DNA of 64,000 bases from Armatimonadia bacterium (lineage in GTDB: Bacteria; Armatimonadota; Zipacnadia; Zipacnadales; JABUFB01), in assembly GCA_039679385.1 (NCBI GenBank), contig JBDKVB010000097.1, positions 25,686 to 89,685 on the forward strand. Reading direction: 5' to 3'. This document shows, one piece after another, positions 19,301 to 27,212 of this stretch. The notes beneath the pieces are model-generated. The model worked only from the letters and a program-made list of their open reading frames with translations, did not search any database and was not told the DNA's origin. The translations under genes were made by a program, and so were the position numbers. Numbering within the stretch: the stretch's first letter is position 1; the number at the start of each line of letters is the position of its first letter.

Positions 19301-21969
19301 GGAGCGGCCGCCTCAGGTGCGGCAATCCTCTGCAAGGCCTGAACCGCGGCTGCCTGCCGTGGCGGCGTGTCGTGCGAGAGGATCTGCACCAGGGCTGGAG
19401 TGGCGGCTGCCGGGATCGTGGCCAGGGCAGCAGCGACTGCTTCGCCCAGTCCCGCGACGGTCGTCTCCAGATGGTTCAGGAGAGCGTTGAGGGCACGGTC
19501 GCCCAGATGCGCCACAGCGTCGCTGGCCAGGGCAGCAACCCGTGAGTCTGCGTCAGCCATGGCGAGAACGATGGGCTCCAGCGCTTCAACGGTGCCCAGG
19601 TCAACCAGGGCACGAAGGACTGCGAGACGAACCCGGCTGTCTTCGTCGGCAGCGGCCCGAGTGAGAGCCCCAAGAGAGGCCTCGTGTCGCATCTCACCCA
19701 GGGTCCGTGCAGCGGCGGCACGTGCCAGTGGTTCGCGGTCGACGAGCGCGCCCTCGACCACAGCAACAGCCGGTTCACCGAGGCGCGCCAACACATGACC
19801 AGCGTCCTCACGGACGCGGTCACGGCGGTCGGCCAGAAGCTCCGCGACGGGCGACACCGCGTCAGACCCGAACTCCACCAGCCGCTCAGCGGCAGCCTCG
19901 ACGACCTCGCGGTCTTCATCACGCAGGCACCCGACGATGGGTGGAACGGACTGCGAAGGTGGGAAGAAGCGCAACCCACGCAAGCCGACCAGCCGCTCGC
20001 TGACCTCCGGGGCGCCCAGGGCGTCGAGCAGTGCAACTCGCGCGTTCTCGCCGAAGGTCACCAGGGCCCTGGCGGCAGCCTCCTGTAGCTGAAGGCTGGC
20101 GTCGGCCAGGCAGTGCATGAGCGCCGGAACGGCATCGCGGTGCCCAAGGCTGGTCAGAGTATCGGCGGCCGCTTCGCGAACTCGCGGGCTTTCATCAATG
20201 AGAAGAGCGCCGACCGCGTCGACTGCGCCAGTGTAGCCCAGAGAGGCGATCGCTGACAGCGCCGCAATCCGCACCTCGGACTCTGGGTCGCCCAGGCAAG
20301 TTGCCAACGCCTTGCCCGCGCGTCTGTCGGCGAGTGCAGTCAGGGCCTCGATCGCAGCCAGTCGTAGCACGGACGCCTCTGCCGTCAGCGTTCTCTCCAG
20401 GGCATCGAAGGCCTCGCCCGAGGAGATGCGACCAAGGAGGCGGATCGCCACGAGCTGCAGCTCAACGTCCGGCGCGGCCAGCAGGCTTGCTACAGCGCCG
20501 GCAGCAGGCGCGCCGATCTCACAGAGGCACTCCTCGGCGACCAGCTTCAGCTCGCTGTCGGGGTACGAAAGGCCGACAACCAGATAGCGGATGGCACGTT
20601 GCCCGGCGGTCGCTCGCAGCAGATGTGCCGCGGTTACCCGCTGGGCGGTAGTCGGCGAGTGATGCCCCTGCCAGATCTCGACGGCCAGCGCAGCGGCCTG
20701 CTTGCGGAAGGTCTCCAGTTCTTCATCCTCAGAATCGGCCACGACAAGCTGCAGGACCCGGAGGGCCGTCTCGGGATCGTCAGCCTGCGCGGCCTGCCCG
20801 GCCTCGATCAGTTGTGCCTGGAGACGCCGTCGCAGAACCAGAACGCTTGTCGGGATACCACGCCTTCGTGAGCGCGCCAGGGCCGACCGCAGCTCAGGCC
20901 ACTGGAACCGGAGATGAGGTGGGTCGCCCTGGGGCACGAGATCGAGGACCGGCGCGCCCTGACGCAACTGCAGGAGCTGCTCCGCGAACTCCTCCGGCGT
21001 CGCGACAGCGTTCTCAATCTGCAGGCGCCGCTCGAGATCGGAGAGGTGGATGTAGCCGCCTGCAGGCCAGTCAACCAGTGCGGAGAGCAAAGCGTTGCAG
21101 CGAGGCAAGGCAAGGCCCTCGAGCTCATCGGCGATGGTGCGGGTACCCAGGGCCTCCCACTCCACCGGTCCGATCTCCGACAGACCAGCCGCCTCCGCCC
21201 GTGAGGCAATGCTGCGCATCGCTGCCCGCAGGACGTGGAGGTTGCCACGTGCCCGGGCTGCGGCAACCGGCCGCACCGTCGGCGAGAAGGGAAGCCCAGT
21301 CGCCGAGTCCGAACCCAGGACGAGCTCGATCAGCTTGTCGACCGGCTCCCCCACCGGGAAGTGGAGCAGTCCACTACGAGCCAGACCCTCCAACCTGGAG
21401 GACTGGAAACCGGAGCGCAACTCCACGAGGGTCAGGCAGTTGCGGAGCTGCCGTCGTCCCTGCTCGAGGAGGGTTGAGACGTAACCGAAGACGTCGAGGC
21501 TAGCGGGTGCGTCGAGATGTGCGTTTAGCCCTGAGAAGGCCAGCACTGTCGCGACTTGGCCCGCCTGGGCCTGCAAGTCGACTGCGGCGAGAAGTTGCGG
21601 CAGCAGCTCAGGATCGGCCGAGGGCTTGACTGCATCGGTGAGCGTCAACTGGGGATGGAGCTCAATCAGGCGCTGCGAGACGCGCCCGGCAAGACCTGCG
21701 GGAGTGAAGTAACGGTCGACGTGGACATGCAGGGCGATGTGTCCGGCGGCCCTGGCTTCGTCGATGAGCGCACCAAGTAGCCAGCTCTTGCCGCGCCCCG
21801 GTGGACCAACGACGATCGCCGTCTGCGCCGTACCGGAAGAGGCTGCCGCGAGCAACCGGATGAACTGCTCGCTTTCGGCCGGCCAGTACTGGGCGGCGCC
21901 ACTTGCCGCGGACTTCTCGGAGACCGAGGCGGCTTCGTTGCCTAGATTGAGGATGTCGGATTCTGCCAT
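10366..21969 (-). CDS. Giant P-loop NTPase-like / HEAT-repeat protein (3,867 aa)
   Basis: The largest gene in the window; I know no characterised homologue of this size. Residues 1-260 look like an AAA/STAND-type ATPase core: Walker A GPPGRGKS at 55-62, a following strand VATVLAFSG (139-147) where Walker B should be but without an acidic pair, a sensor-1-like LTLVELRSG (179-187), and GNLHVLRAAMR (242-252) resembling a sensor-2/lid helix. Residues about 265-450 look like winged-helix plus helical linker. From about 460 to the end the protein is an uninterrupted array of roughly 31-residue HEAT/PBS-lyase-like repeats (pattern: VR.AA..AL..LG...A...L...L.D), on the order of 110 units. There is no signal peptide or membrane segment, so it is probably cytoplasmic. 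The start has no clear Shine-Dalgarno. Base composition matches its neighbours and the frame is intact over 11.6 kb, arguing for selection. Its role is unknown; scaffolding of a large assembly is the simplest inference. Confidence 0.9.
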   Translation of the reverse strand: MAESDILNLGNEAASVSEKSAASGAAQYWPAESEQFIRLLAAASSGTAQTAIVVGPPGRGKSWLLGALIDEARAAGHIALHVHVDRYFTPAGLAGRVSQRLIELHPQLTLTDAVKPSADPELLPQLLAAVDLQAQAGQVATVLAFSGLNAHLDAPASLDVFGYVSTLLEQGRRQLRNCLTLVELRSGFQSSRLEGLARSGLLHFPVGEPVDKLIELVLGSDSATGLPFSPTVRPVAAARARGNLHVLRAAMRSIASRAEAAGLSEIGPVEWEALGTRTIADELEGLALPRCNALLSALVDWPAGGYIHLSDLERRLQIENAVATPEEFAEQLLQLRQGAPVLDLVPQGDPPHLRFQWPELRSALARSRRRGIPTSVLVLRRRLQAQLIEAGQAAQADDPETALRVLQLVVADSEDEELETFRKQAAALAVEIWQGHHSPTTAQRVTAAHLLRATAGQRAIRYLVVGLSYPDSELKLVAEECLCEIGAPAAGAVASLLAAPDVELQLVAIRLLGRISSGEAFDALERTLTAEASVLRLAAIEALTALADRRAGKALATCLGDPESEVRIAALSAIASLGYTGAVDAVGALLIDESPRVREAAADTLTSLGHRDAVPALMHCLADASLQLQEAAARALVTFGENARVALLDALGAPEVSERLVGLRGLRFFPPSQSVPPIVGCLRDEDREVVEAAAERLVEFGSDAVSPVAELLADRRDRVREDAGHVLARLGEPAVAVVEGALVDREPLARAAAARTLGEMRHEASLGALTRAAADEDSRVRLAVLRALVDLGTVEALEPIVLAMADADSRVAALASDAVAHLGDRALNALLNHLETTVAGLGEAVAAALATIPAAATPALVQILSHDTPPRQAAAVQALQRIAAPEAAAPVLELLDTPAPVGEAAREFALQLPALSLPALVEKLRAERSELRRIAADICVALGPTGLQALVEVLSTGEEVARVAALDALALSGAGIAREPIVEATRDEAGVVRVHAASALGLVRTADGLSALCRLIADTDAEVRSAAANSLLVHGRDALTALIDYYSLRSRLPEPIVTLTLRAMGDAAAAGLMDLARSQSAHVRAGAINCLVALEHQDLLDLLPGLMGDLDDEVRGSVRSAVRRFGREALPHVLRGFLGDSAPAEELGRECFALLGEMSVQPLVELLLDFNSPFRVRAITALAQVGSATCLEPLVQVMAERDDSVRVPAQDTIVSFGDEAIPILLEHLDDPNPVLRESVVTSLGRMTDLALPAILDVLTEAPDTRRAMAIRVLQSMQVSDGVPLVVDLIAISGDLGEAARDYLTDHVDLALPLLGEKLASQEASLRDAAVDLMVSVGEPALQTLANAAVDSPMAGRMAALRGLEALGGATARLAVSIAATDPEAQVRALAVQILVRMGDLATAAPLVNDEDRTVCEAAIEALADHGILAVQAILDAFEPNLVAPPAQVIRALSIFDDVAAQALLTALASPTALRRAGAVSCLCALGHTDTFPQVASLLADPELTVQQAAADALVRAGANAVAALVSALTTGDEALVTPAGDCLERLGDCAVPPLLAAAEDRTVERRDAAIDVIARINPIGCASHFVGWLRNNDERMRVAAANALRTIHDEAAIPDLLDGIDGDTEPSRDARLQAICSFGEVAVPLLLERMEDPGWASSPALARALATLGDIVEEAILELLGDKRPERRLLATRTLLDMKVERAAPQLLALVVDESSEVRAAAALALAALPSHLSVPLLDGLRHPDHDVAKLYMAAVAAQSEEFLDIAAEHLDDTDPAMRAGVILALGRVRRDADFAPLTARLRDEVPQVRVAATWALSRYRSAEVAVVLLDALADPDERVYEAVVSALHGLGAVAHPLIVQRLVTESDELDARVARVLELPEATGMSLVRGCLTSSEPQFRVAAARALGHLGAGDDAPVLAELLSDDVAQVREAGAGALLRIGEASLPYLLQHLQRGEANSIDLVQQTLLAFGQAAVDPLTEMLPAADATARRRVIETLCEIGDPLPAPEILDYLSDPVDGVRIAAARALQRFRYAPAIGTLLQNLDSEVPEVREAKAEVVVGFGALAVANVLEDLDHHGWSSERQVVAILRRLDEPAAQQCVEMLSSEEHHLRWMAVKALGLLDTSAHAMCVAPLLADEDAQVREAALVTLSVAGQRGAEAAAQCLEEPDVVRRQRVSRALVEIGDAGVDAAVRACETAHVSGRLGIAEVVALSQRPGDLPVLSTLLQDPSVAVRLAVCDALAEWQTPDCAAMLVQALRDPEPKVTDRAVEGLRALGEVGGEALATILVEETGPEDEVLLTALTALGEPALAALHSYLERDDVAVRTRTIEVLMRVKQPASMAPLAGCLGVSAMAVRAAAEEALAEFGANAVAQVHAVLLKGVAPACSAAGATLARIGLAAVSALVQGIPGSPVEARVEAIRALTDIGDAAVAPQVTAHLTDPEAAVRAAAAGAVQRFRYLEALPQLIKGISDEDTVARGARVDAICSFGAASVPLLLERLEDPQYAQVAALHECLARLEDVSHGVILGMLSDETPTRRALAARVLERMKPEDALAPLAATVLDSDEQVRMAAARALRAYGTAGARPLLDHFATTDPVLREYYARALSVQGDEVLDLVAHLLSDGNVEARLAALQTLSYALRPSDQGTVEACLVDDDVAVRCAACTALARFGNRQAAEALVEALGDSQEAVFDAAVEAMGALGDVAYEVLVPRLVRENGELDERIVRAMAVAGDAAAPVLRECLTRDSVAVRTAAARALFSVAGAEATGDFLGLLDDPAEPVRQVAVDSLQQIGPSVAGSALDVLRAGKLPGALSAADLLGRFERDIFDDVLPILRSSEVGARAGAARLLGSLGDERAIAHLVVRLKDAAAEVRAEAAGSLGLLGAVSAIAHLVGALEDPDSRVSKAAVAAFARIGEPAVDGLVSRILTPDGTVRDDVVFALAGIGEAAVEPLLRASNGQQTDVTVAALRALTIIGGEKAAQRLVAALYDPLAAVRAEASQGVRAIGRVAVPVLVASLRQSVAPDGGEALVAALADLREAALSEVVALLENNDERLRNVGAEVLGRMGMVAAPVLRRALGHSNPAVRTLAARGVARVGDVSLVPDLIDLLEDKDTGVVAESIHALADLGDARAATPIVRCVGATSPAIREALEYALPVMGPAVALPLTDLLTSEDPLVVQQATTALRRLGRPAETALVGRLNSELPAMRVAAARVLAVLDSHAVIDPLAKRLSDPDDEVQCAVASALGALGGPAVAPVLDRLTDPDPRVSTAVLLALRAMTVDPIYSLMERARDADEKMRFAAVKMAGRYGREEAVPTLQQRLQDTSLAINREAAIALSEIGTERAIKVLAETAITPRLELAQVILELLRGHPSLAIPILVRLAARPEAPPDPDYASVATDLARSAPGIVDELLADPDEPVRRAAAVILGDIGDSQSLRALVRKARDPDVAVRKAAAVALGRMGAEAVRPLAALLGDPEPDVRRAAADVLATIEQGGAELLVQQLNSSNDTALKALVCTALGRSTSPRAVSALREAMHRESDELVQVSAAAGLARLGHPDGLTSLETALHSPDDDTRGQAAEALADLGGTVALALVSLIDDSSERVREAVTRAFRHLSADEIPMLYPYIHHPDPQVRTAVACALREVPRDPQALKLLLGMLRDEDEGVCNAAIESLPLFGDSAMEALSEDALSGDPERRYAACWALGQLGPQAVDTLVLLARQDAPDARSDAFRALGRIGDPRGREAVLAGLQDPAPKVRVASVGALRRLATGEDALVLVDALADSDTNVRMVAASVAPALMTGALRQGIVGLLQHDSADVRAAAAQVLRQDGHPSAAPALRKAAAREPEVWIAEMMEAAAEAITG
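10380..20590 (-). repeat. Array of about 110 HEAT/PBS-lyase-like repeats
   Basis: The encoded repeats are about 31 residues (93 bases) each and share conserved Val-Arg, Ala-Ala, Ala-Leu and Leu-Gly positions, with Asp-Pro or Asp-Asp turns. Codon use differs between units, so nucleotide identity between adjacent repeats is low and the array should be genetically stable. The count is estimated from length divided by unit size, not by explicit enumeration. Confidence 0.85.
11944..18324 (-). repeat. Second-order tandem super-repeat, 426 residues (1,278 bases) per unit
   Basis: Anchor residues equivalent to the Phe of AICSFG lie at codons 18322-18324, 17056-17058, 15778-15780, 14500-14502, 13222-13224 and 11944-11946, i.e. 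residues 1216, 1638, 2064, 2490, 2916 and 3342. The spacings are 422, 426, 426, 426 and 426. Non-consensus motifs also recur in exact register: LVTESDEL, LVRENGEL and LVEETGPE, each 228 residues after its anchor, and QRFRYAPA and QRFRYLEA, 1,278 bases apart. A multiple of 31 would give 403 or 434, so 426 is not just repeat phase. The outer two anchors (13222, 11944) are less certain. Confidence 0.75.
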
Positions 21970-22044
21970 CTGCGTTCAGTACCCGTGGATCAGTGTGAGA
22001 GCGGTTGTTCGGCTGGGCACGAAGCGTCTGGCGCGGGTAGAGGG

Positions 22045-22101
22045 GTGGATGGCCGGTGGCCATCCACGGAGGCGGAGTTTGCCCCACACCGCCTGCCGTG
22101 G
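22045..22101 (-). promoter_or_regulatory. Two overlapping hairpins in the leader of the giant repeat gene
   Basis: In transcript order the first hairpin pairs 22089-22101 with 22064-22075 (12 bp with one bulged base, 13-base loop). The second pairs 22058-22067 with 22045-22054 (10 perfect bp, 3-base loop). They share bases 22064-22067, so they compete. They lie between the promoter and the ATG at 21969 and have no U-tract. This looks like a regulatory leader, but no known riboswitch class was recognised. Confidence 0.5.
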
Positions 22102-22162
22102 TGACCCCCCACCCGGCTCAGAGGCTGTTGGGACTTGCAGGAGTTGCCAGCAATGCGTCCGT

Positions 22163-22192
22163 ATTCTAAACGAAAATGAAAGGTAAAATCAA
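22163..22192 (-). promoter_or_regulatory. Putative sigma-70 promoter of the giant repeat gene
   Basis: On the minus strand TTGATT (22187-22192) and TAGAAT (22163-22168) are separated by 18 bases in an AT-rich pocket (about 22160-22330) that stands out from the surrounding high-GC DNA. The predicted leader is about 185 bases. Confidence 0.65.
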
Positions 22193-22383
22193 GAGTTGCT
22201 CATGAAATTCTATAGAGACTCTCCAGAGGCGCTTCCGGTCCGTGGTAAGAGCGCGAAGGGCGGGAGATCGGTCAGGTGGAGCAGCGAGGCGGTTACTTAT
22301 CGTAATATAGATTCTGGGGCTTATCTGTCCACGGAGCTTGAGGAGCGACCTACCTGCCCTCCGGGTAGCCTCGATTGACGAAA
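22193..22383. other. AT-rich intergenic pocket
   Basis: About 190 bases between the eno terminator and the giant-gene promoter, with noticeably lower GC than its neighbours (TATAGAG, TTACTTATCGTAATATAG). Short frames on both strands have no recognisable product. It may hold upstream promoter elements or a regulator site; nothing specific was identified. Confidence 0.4.
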
Positions 22384-22415
22384 CGAGCCGGTGCACAGAG
22401 ATGCGCACCGGCTCG
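22381..22415 (-). terminator. Intrinsic terminator of eno
   Basis: An 11-bp inverted repeat (22384-22394 with 22405-22415), loop of 10, lies about 25 bases after the eno stop and is followed on the minus strand by TTT and a mixed tract. The U-run is short, so efficiency may be moderate. Confidence 0.65.
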
Positions 22416-22440
22416 CGGCAGGTCGGAACTCAGCTAAGGA

Positions 22441-24026
<1,586 letters not shown>

Positions 24027-24060
24027 CAACGCCAGGGGGAGGACGGGCCTCCCCCTGGCG
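24027..24060 (-). terminator. Intrinsic terminator of ppdK
   Basis: A 13-bp perfect inverted repeat (24030-24042 with 24048-24060) with a 5-base loop lies right after the ppdK stop. On the minus strand it is followed by TTGCTCGTTTTG. Confidence 0.75.
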
Positions 24061-24069
24061 TACAGAGGC

Positions 24070-26805
24070 TTATTCGCCGACGGTGTTCTTGTCGTCCTTG
24101 TCCTTGATCGCTGCCTGGGCAGAGGCGAGGCGGGCGATCGGGACGCGCAGCGGCGAGCACGACACGTAGTTCAGGCCGACCCTGTGGCAGAACTCGACGG
24201 ACGCGGGATCTCCGCCGTGCTCTCCGCAGATACCGAGCTCGAGCTTCGGGTTGGTGCCGCGACCGAGCTCAACAGCCATCTTCACGAGCTTGCCAACGCC
24301 CTGCTGGTCCAGCGTCTCGAAGGGGCTGACCTGGAAGATGCGCTTCTCGATGTAGTCGCCGAAGAACTTGCCCTCGACGTCGTCGCGGGAGAAGCCGAAG
24401 GTGGTCTGGGTCAGGTCGTTCGTACCGAAGCTGAAGAACTTGGCCTTCTGCGCAATCTCATCGGCGATCAGGGCAGCACGCGGCAGCTCGATCATCGTAC
24501 CGATCATGTACTCGACTTCGACGCCCTTCTTGGCCATGACTTCCTTGGCGATCCGCTCGGTGTACTCGAAGCAGATCTCGAGCTCGCCCTGGAGGCTGAC
24601 CAGCGGGATCATGACCTCAGGCTTCGGGTTGAGGCCCTTCTTCTTAAGGTCGCAAGCGGCCTCGAAGATGGCGCGCACCTGCATCTCGTAGATCTCGGGG
24701 AAGGTGACGCCGAGGCGGCAGCCACGGTGACCGAGCATCGGGTTGGACTCGTGCAGGGCCTCGGTCATCTCGACGACCTGCTTGGGCGTCTTGCCGATGG
24801 CTGCGGCGACTTCGGCCACCGCTTCCTTCTCGCGCGGCAGGAACTCGTGCAGCGGCGGGTCGAGCAGGCGGATGATGACGGGCATGCCGTCCATGGCCTT
24901 GAGGATGCCGGTGAAGTCCTTGCGCTGATGCGGGAGGAGCTCCTTGAGGGCGACGGTCTCGCGCTGCTCAGCGGTCTCGCCGAGGATCATCTTGCGGAAG
25001 CTCAGGATGCGCTCCTCATTGAAGAACATGTGCTCGGTGCGGGTGAGGCCGATACCCTCGGCGCCAAGAGCGATGGCCAGAGTGCTGTCTTCGGGCGTAT
25101 CGGCGTTGGCGCGCACACCCATGGTCCGCGCATTGTCCGCCCAGCTCATCAGCCGGGTGAAGTAGACATACATCGGGTCCTTCTGGGACTTCTTGTCGCC
25201 ACGGAGGCCACGGATGATGACGGACTCGCCGAGGCGGACTTCGCCACTCATGACCTCGCCGTCGCCGCCGTCGATGGAGATCCAGTCGCCTTCCTTGACG
25301 ACGGTCGTGCCGCGGGCGACGAACTGCTTCTTCTTCTCGTCGATCTCGATCTCGCCGCAGCCGACGACACACGGGGTGCCCATCTGGCGACCAACAACAG
25401 CAGCGTGGGAGGTCTTGCCGCCGAAGGAGGTGAGAATACCCCTGGCTGCCTTCATGCCGCGGATGTCTTCCGGCGAGGTCTCGGTGCGGACGAGAATGAC
25501 GCGCTCGCCCTGCTCGGCCCACTTCTCGGCGTCGCTGGCGTGGAAGACGACCTTACCGGCTGCCGCGCCTGGCGAAGCGTCGACGCCCTCGGCGATGACA
25601 GGGTGCTTCTTGCGGGACGCCGGGTCGAACTGGGGATGCAGGACCTGGTCGAGCTGATCCGGCGGGACGAGCATGACGGCCTCGTCCTCGGTGATGCGCT
25701 CCTCATCGTGGAGGTCTACAGCGATCTTGAGGGCGGCCTGCGCGGTCCGCTTGCCATTGCGGGTCTGCAGCATGAAGAGCTTGCCCTTTTCGATCGTGAA
25801 CTCCATGTCCTGGACGTCCTTGTAGAAGGCTTCCAGGCGCGCGCAGATGTCGACGAACTGGTCGTAGCACTTCTTGTCGATCTTCTCGAGTTCGGCGATC
25901 GGCACGGGGGTGCGGATGCCGGCCACAACGTCCTCGCCCTGGGCGTTCTGTAGGTACTCGCCGTAGAGGACCTTCTCACCGGTTGCGGGGTCGCGGGTGA
26001 AGGCGACGCCCGTACCGGAGTCTTCGCCCATGTTGCCGAAGACCATGGTCTGCACGTTGACAGCAGTGCCCCAGTCGTGGGGGATCTTGTTCATGTTGCG
26101 GTAGGCGATTGCGCGGTCATTCTCCCAGGACTCGAAGACGGCGCGGACACCCTCCATGAGCTGCTCTTCGGACTTGTGCGGGAAGGGCTTGCCGACTTCC
26201 TTGCTGTAGACCTTCTTCTCCATCGCGACGACCTTCTTCAGGCCCTCGACGGAGACTTCGGTGTCCTCGGTGACGCCCTCTTCCTTCTTGACCTCGGTGA
26301 AACACCCCTCGAAGAGCTCGCGCTTGACGCCCATGACGACGTTACCGAACATCATGATGAGGCGCCGATAGGCGTCCCAGACGAAGCGCTCGTTGCCGGT
26401 GATGGCGATCATGCCGTCGGCAACTTCGTCGTTCATGCCAAGGTTCAGTACGGTGTCCATCATGCCGGGCATCGAGGAACGAGCGCCGGAGCGCACGGAG
26501 ACGAGCAACGGGTTCTGGGGGTTGCCGAACTCCTTGCCGGTCTCGGCCTCGAGCTTGCGCATGCAGGCAAGGATGGCGTCCTTGAGGCCGGCGGGGTACT
26601 TACCACCGAGCCTGGTGAACTCGTTGCACATCTCAGTGGTAACGGTGAAGCCCTGCGGAACCGGCAGCTTGGCGCGGGTCATGATGTTGAGGTTGGCGCC
26701 CTTGCCACCCAGCAGGTTCTTGAGGGCCTCGCCCTCGTGCTTCAGTTCCTTCTCCAGCTCCGTGGTGTCGTCGCTGAACATGTAGACGGGCTTGTACTTC
26801 GCCAT
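24070..26805 (-). CDS. ppdK: Pyruvate, phosphate dikinase
   Basis: PPDK reversibly converts pyruvate, ATP and phosphate to PEP, AMP and pyrophosphate. The 911 residues contain the N-terminal ATP-grasp part (GGKGANLNIMT, SVRSGARSSMPGMMDTVLN), the swivelling phosphohistidine domain with GGKTSHAAVVGR (His near 465) and the C-terminal PEP/pyruvate TIM barrel with FGTNDLTQTTFG and the active-site Cys in CGEHGGDP (near 860). AGGGAGGA precedes the ATG. Its proximity to eno suggests coordinated control of the PEP node, with pyrophosphate-linked glycolysis or gluconeogenesis possible. Confidence 0.97.
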   Translation of the reverse strand: MAKYKPVYMFSDDTTELEKELKHEGEALKNLLGGKGANLNIMTRAKLPVPQGFTVTTEMCNEFTRLGGKYPAGLKDAILACMRKLEAETGKEFGNPQNPLLVSVRSGARSSMPGMMDTVLNLGMNDEVADGMIAITGNERFVWDAYRRLIMMFGNVVMGVKRELFEGCFTEVKKEEGVTEDTEVSVEGLKKVVAMEKKVYSKEVGKPFPHKSEEQLMEGVRAVFESWENDRAIAYRNMNKIPHDWGTAVNVQTMVFGNMGEDSGTGVAFTRDPATGEKVLYGEYLQNAQGEDVVAGIRTPVPIAELEKIDKKCYDQFVDICARLEAFYKDVQDMEFTIEKGKLFMLQTRNGKRTAQAALKIAVDLHDEERITEDEAVMLVPPDQLDQVLHPQFDPASRKKHPVIAEGVDASPGAAAGKVVFHASDAEKWAEQGERVILVRTETSPEDIRGMKAARGILTSFGGKTSHAAVVGRQMGTPCVVGCGEIEIDEKKKQFVARGTTVVKEGDWISIDGGDGEVMSGEVRLGESVIIRGLRGDKKSQKDPMYVYFTRLMSWADNARTMGVRANADTPEDSTLAIALGAEGIGLTRTEHMFFNEERILSFRKMILGETAEQRETVALKELLPHQRKDFTGILKAMDGMPVIIRLLDPPLHEFLPREKEAVAEVAAAIGKTPKQVVEMTEALHESNPMLGHRGCRLGVTFPEIYEMQVRAIFEAACDLKKKGLNPKPEVMIPLVSLQGELEICFEYTERIAKEVMAKKGVEVEYMIGTMIELPRAALIADEIAQKAKFFSFGTNDLTQTTFGFSRDDVEGKFFGDYIEKRIFQVSPFETLDQQGVGKLVKMAVELGRGTNPKLELGICGEHGGDPASVEFCHRVGLNYVSCSPLRVPIARLASAQAAIKDKDDKNTVGE

Positions 26806-26941
26806 CTAGGGTCCTCCCTATCCAGTTGTGGGCTCGGATCTCTTGTCGCGAATGCTCCGAGTTGATATGGTTCGACGGCGTTCGCCGGTCTACTGACCTG
26901 GGCGACGCCCAGTGATGCACAAGGTTACGTAACGTCGCGTC

Positions 26942-27211
26942 TCAGAGTTCGACTTCCAGCTTTTCTGTTCGCAAGAGCTTTGCGTAGTCTTCTCGCGTTG
27001 CTTTGGGCACAGGCCGCAGGGGTACTTGCAGCACCTCGTACTCGCTGATGCGCAGCCCGAGCTTCAGTGTTAGCCGGTCGCCGACCCGGACTTCGGCTGC
27101 GGGCTTCGCCGGTTTGCCATTGAGCTCGACCAGCGACTCATCGCACGCCGTCTTGGCGACGGTGCGGCGGACGATGAGGCCCGTGTTTCGCAGGAACTGG
27201 TCCAGACGCAA
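26942..27211 (-). CDS. rqcP: S4-domain RNA-binding protein RqcP (YabO-like)
   Basis: 89-residue basic protein consisting of one S4 domain: RLDQFLRNTGLIVRRTVAK, then VELNGKPAK and VRVGDRLTLKLG. It matches the length and motif order of Bacillus RqcP/YabO, which binds the 50S subunit in ribosome-associated quality control with RqcH. The TTG start at 27211 is one base after the mazG stop and has GCGGAG just upstream; this mazG-rqcP pairing is the same as in Bacillus (yabN-yabO). No rqcH is in the window. HslR-like heat-shock S4 proteins are the alternative, but the context favours RqcP. Confidence 0.82.
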   Translation of the reverse strand: MRLDQFLRNTGLIVRRTVAKTACDESLVELNGKPAKPAAEVRVGDRLTLKLGLRISEYEVLQVPLRPVPKATREDYAKLLRTEKLEVEL

Positions 27212-27212
27212 G

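Noticed and set aside
22196..22378. 60-codon plus-strand frame in the AT-rich pocket before the giant gene
   Set aside because: No ribosome site, overlaps the opposite-strand promoter region, no recognisable family.
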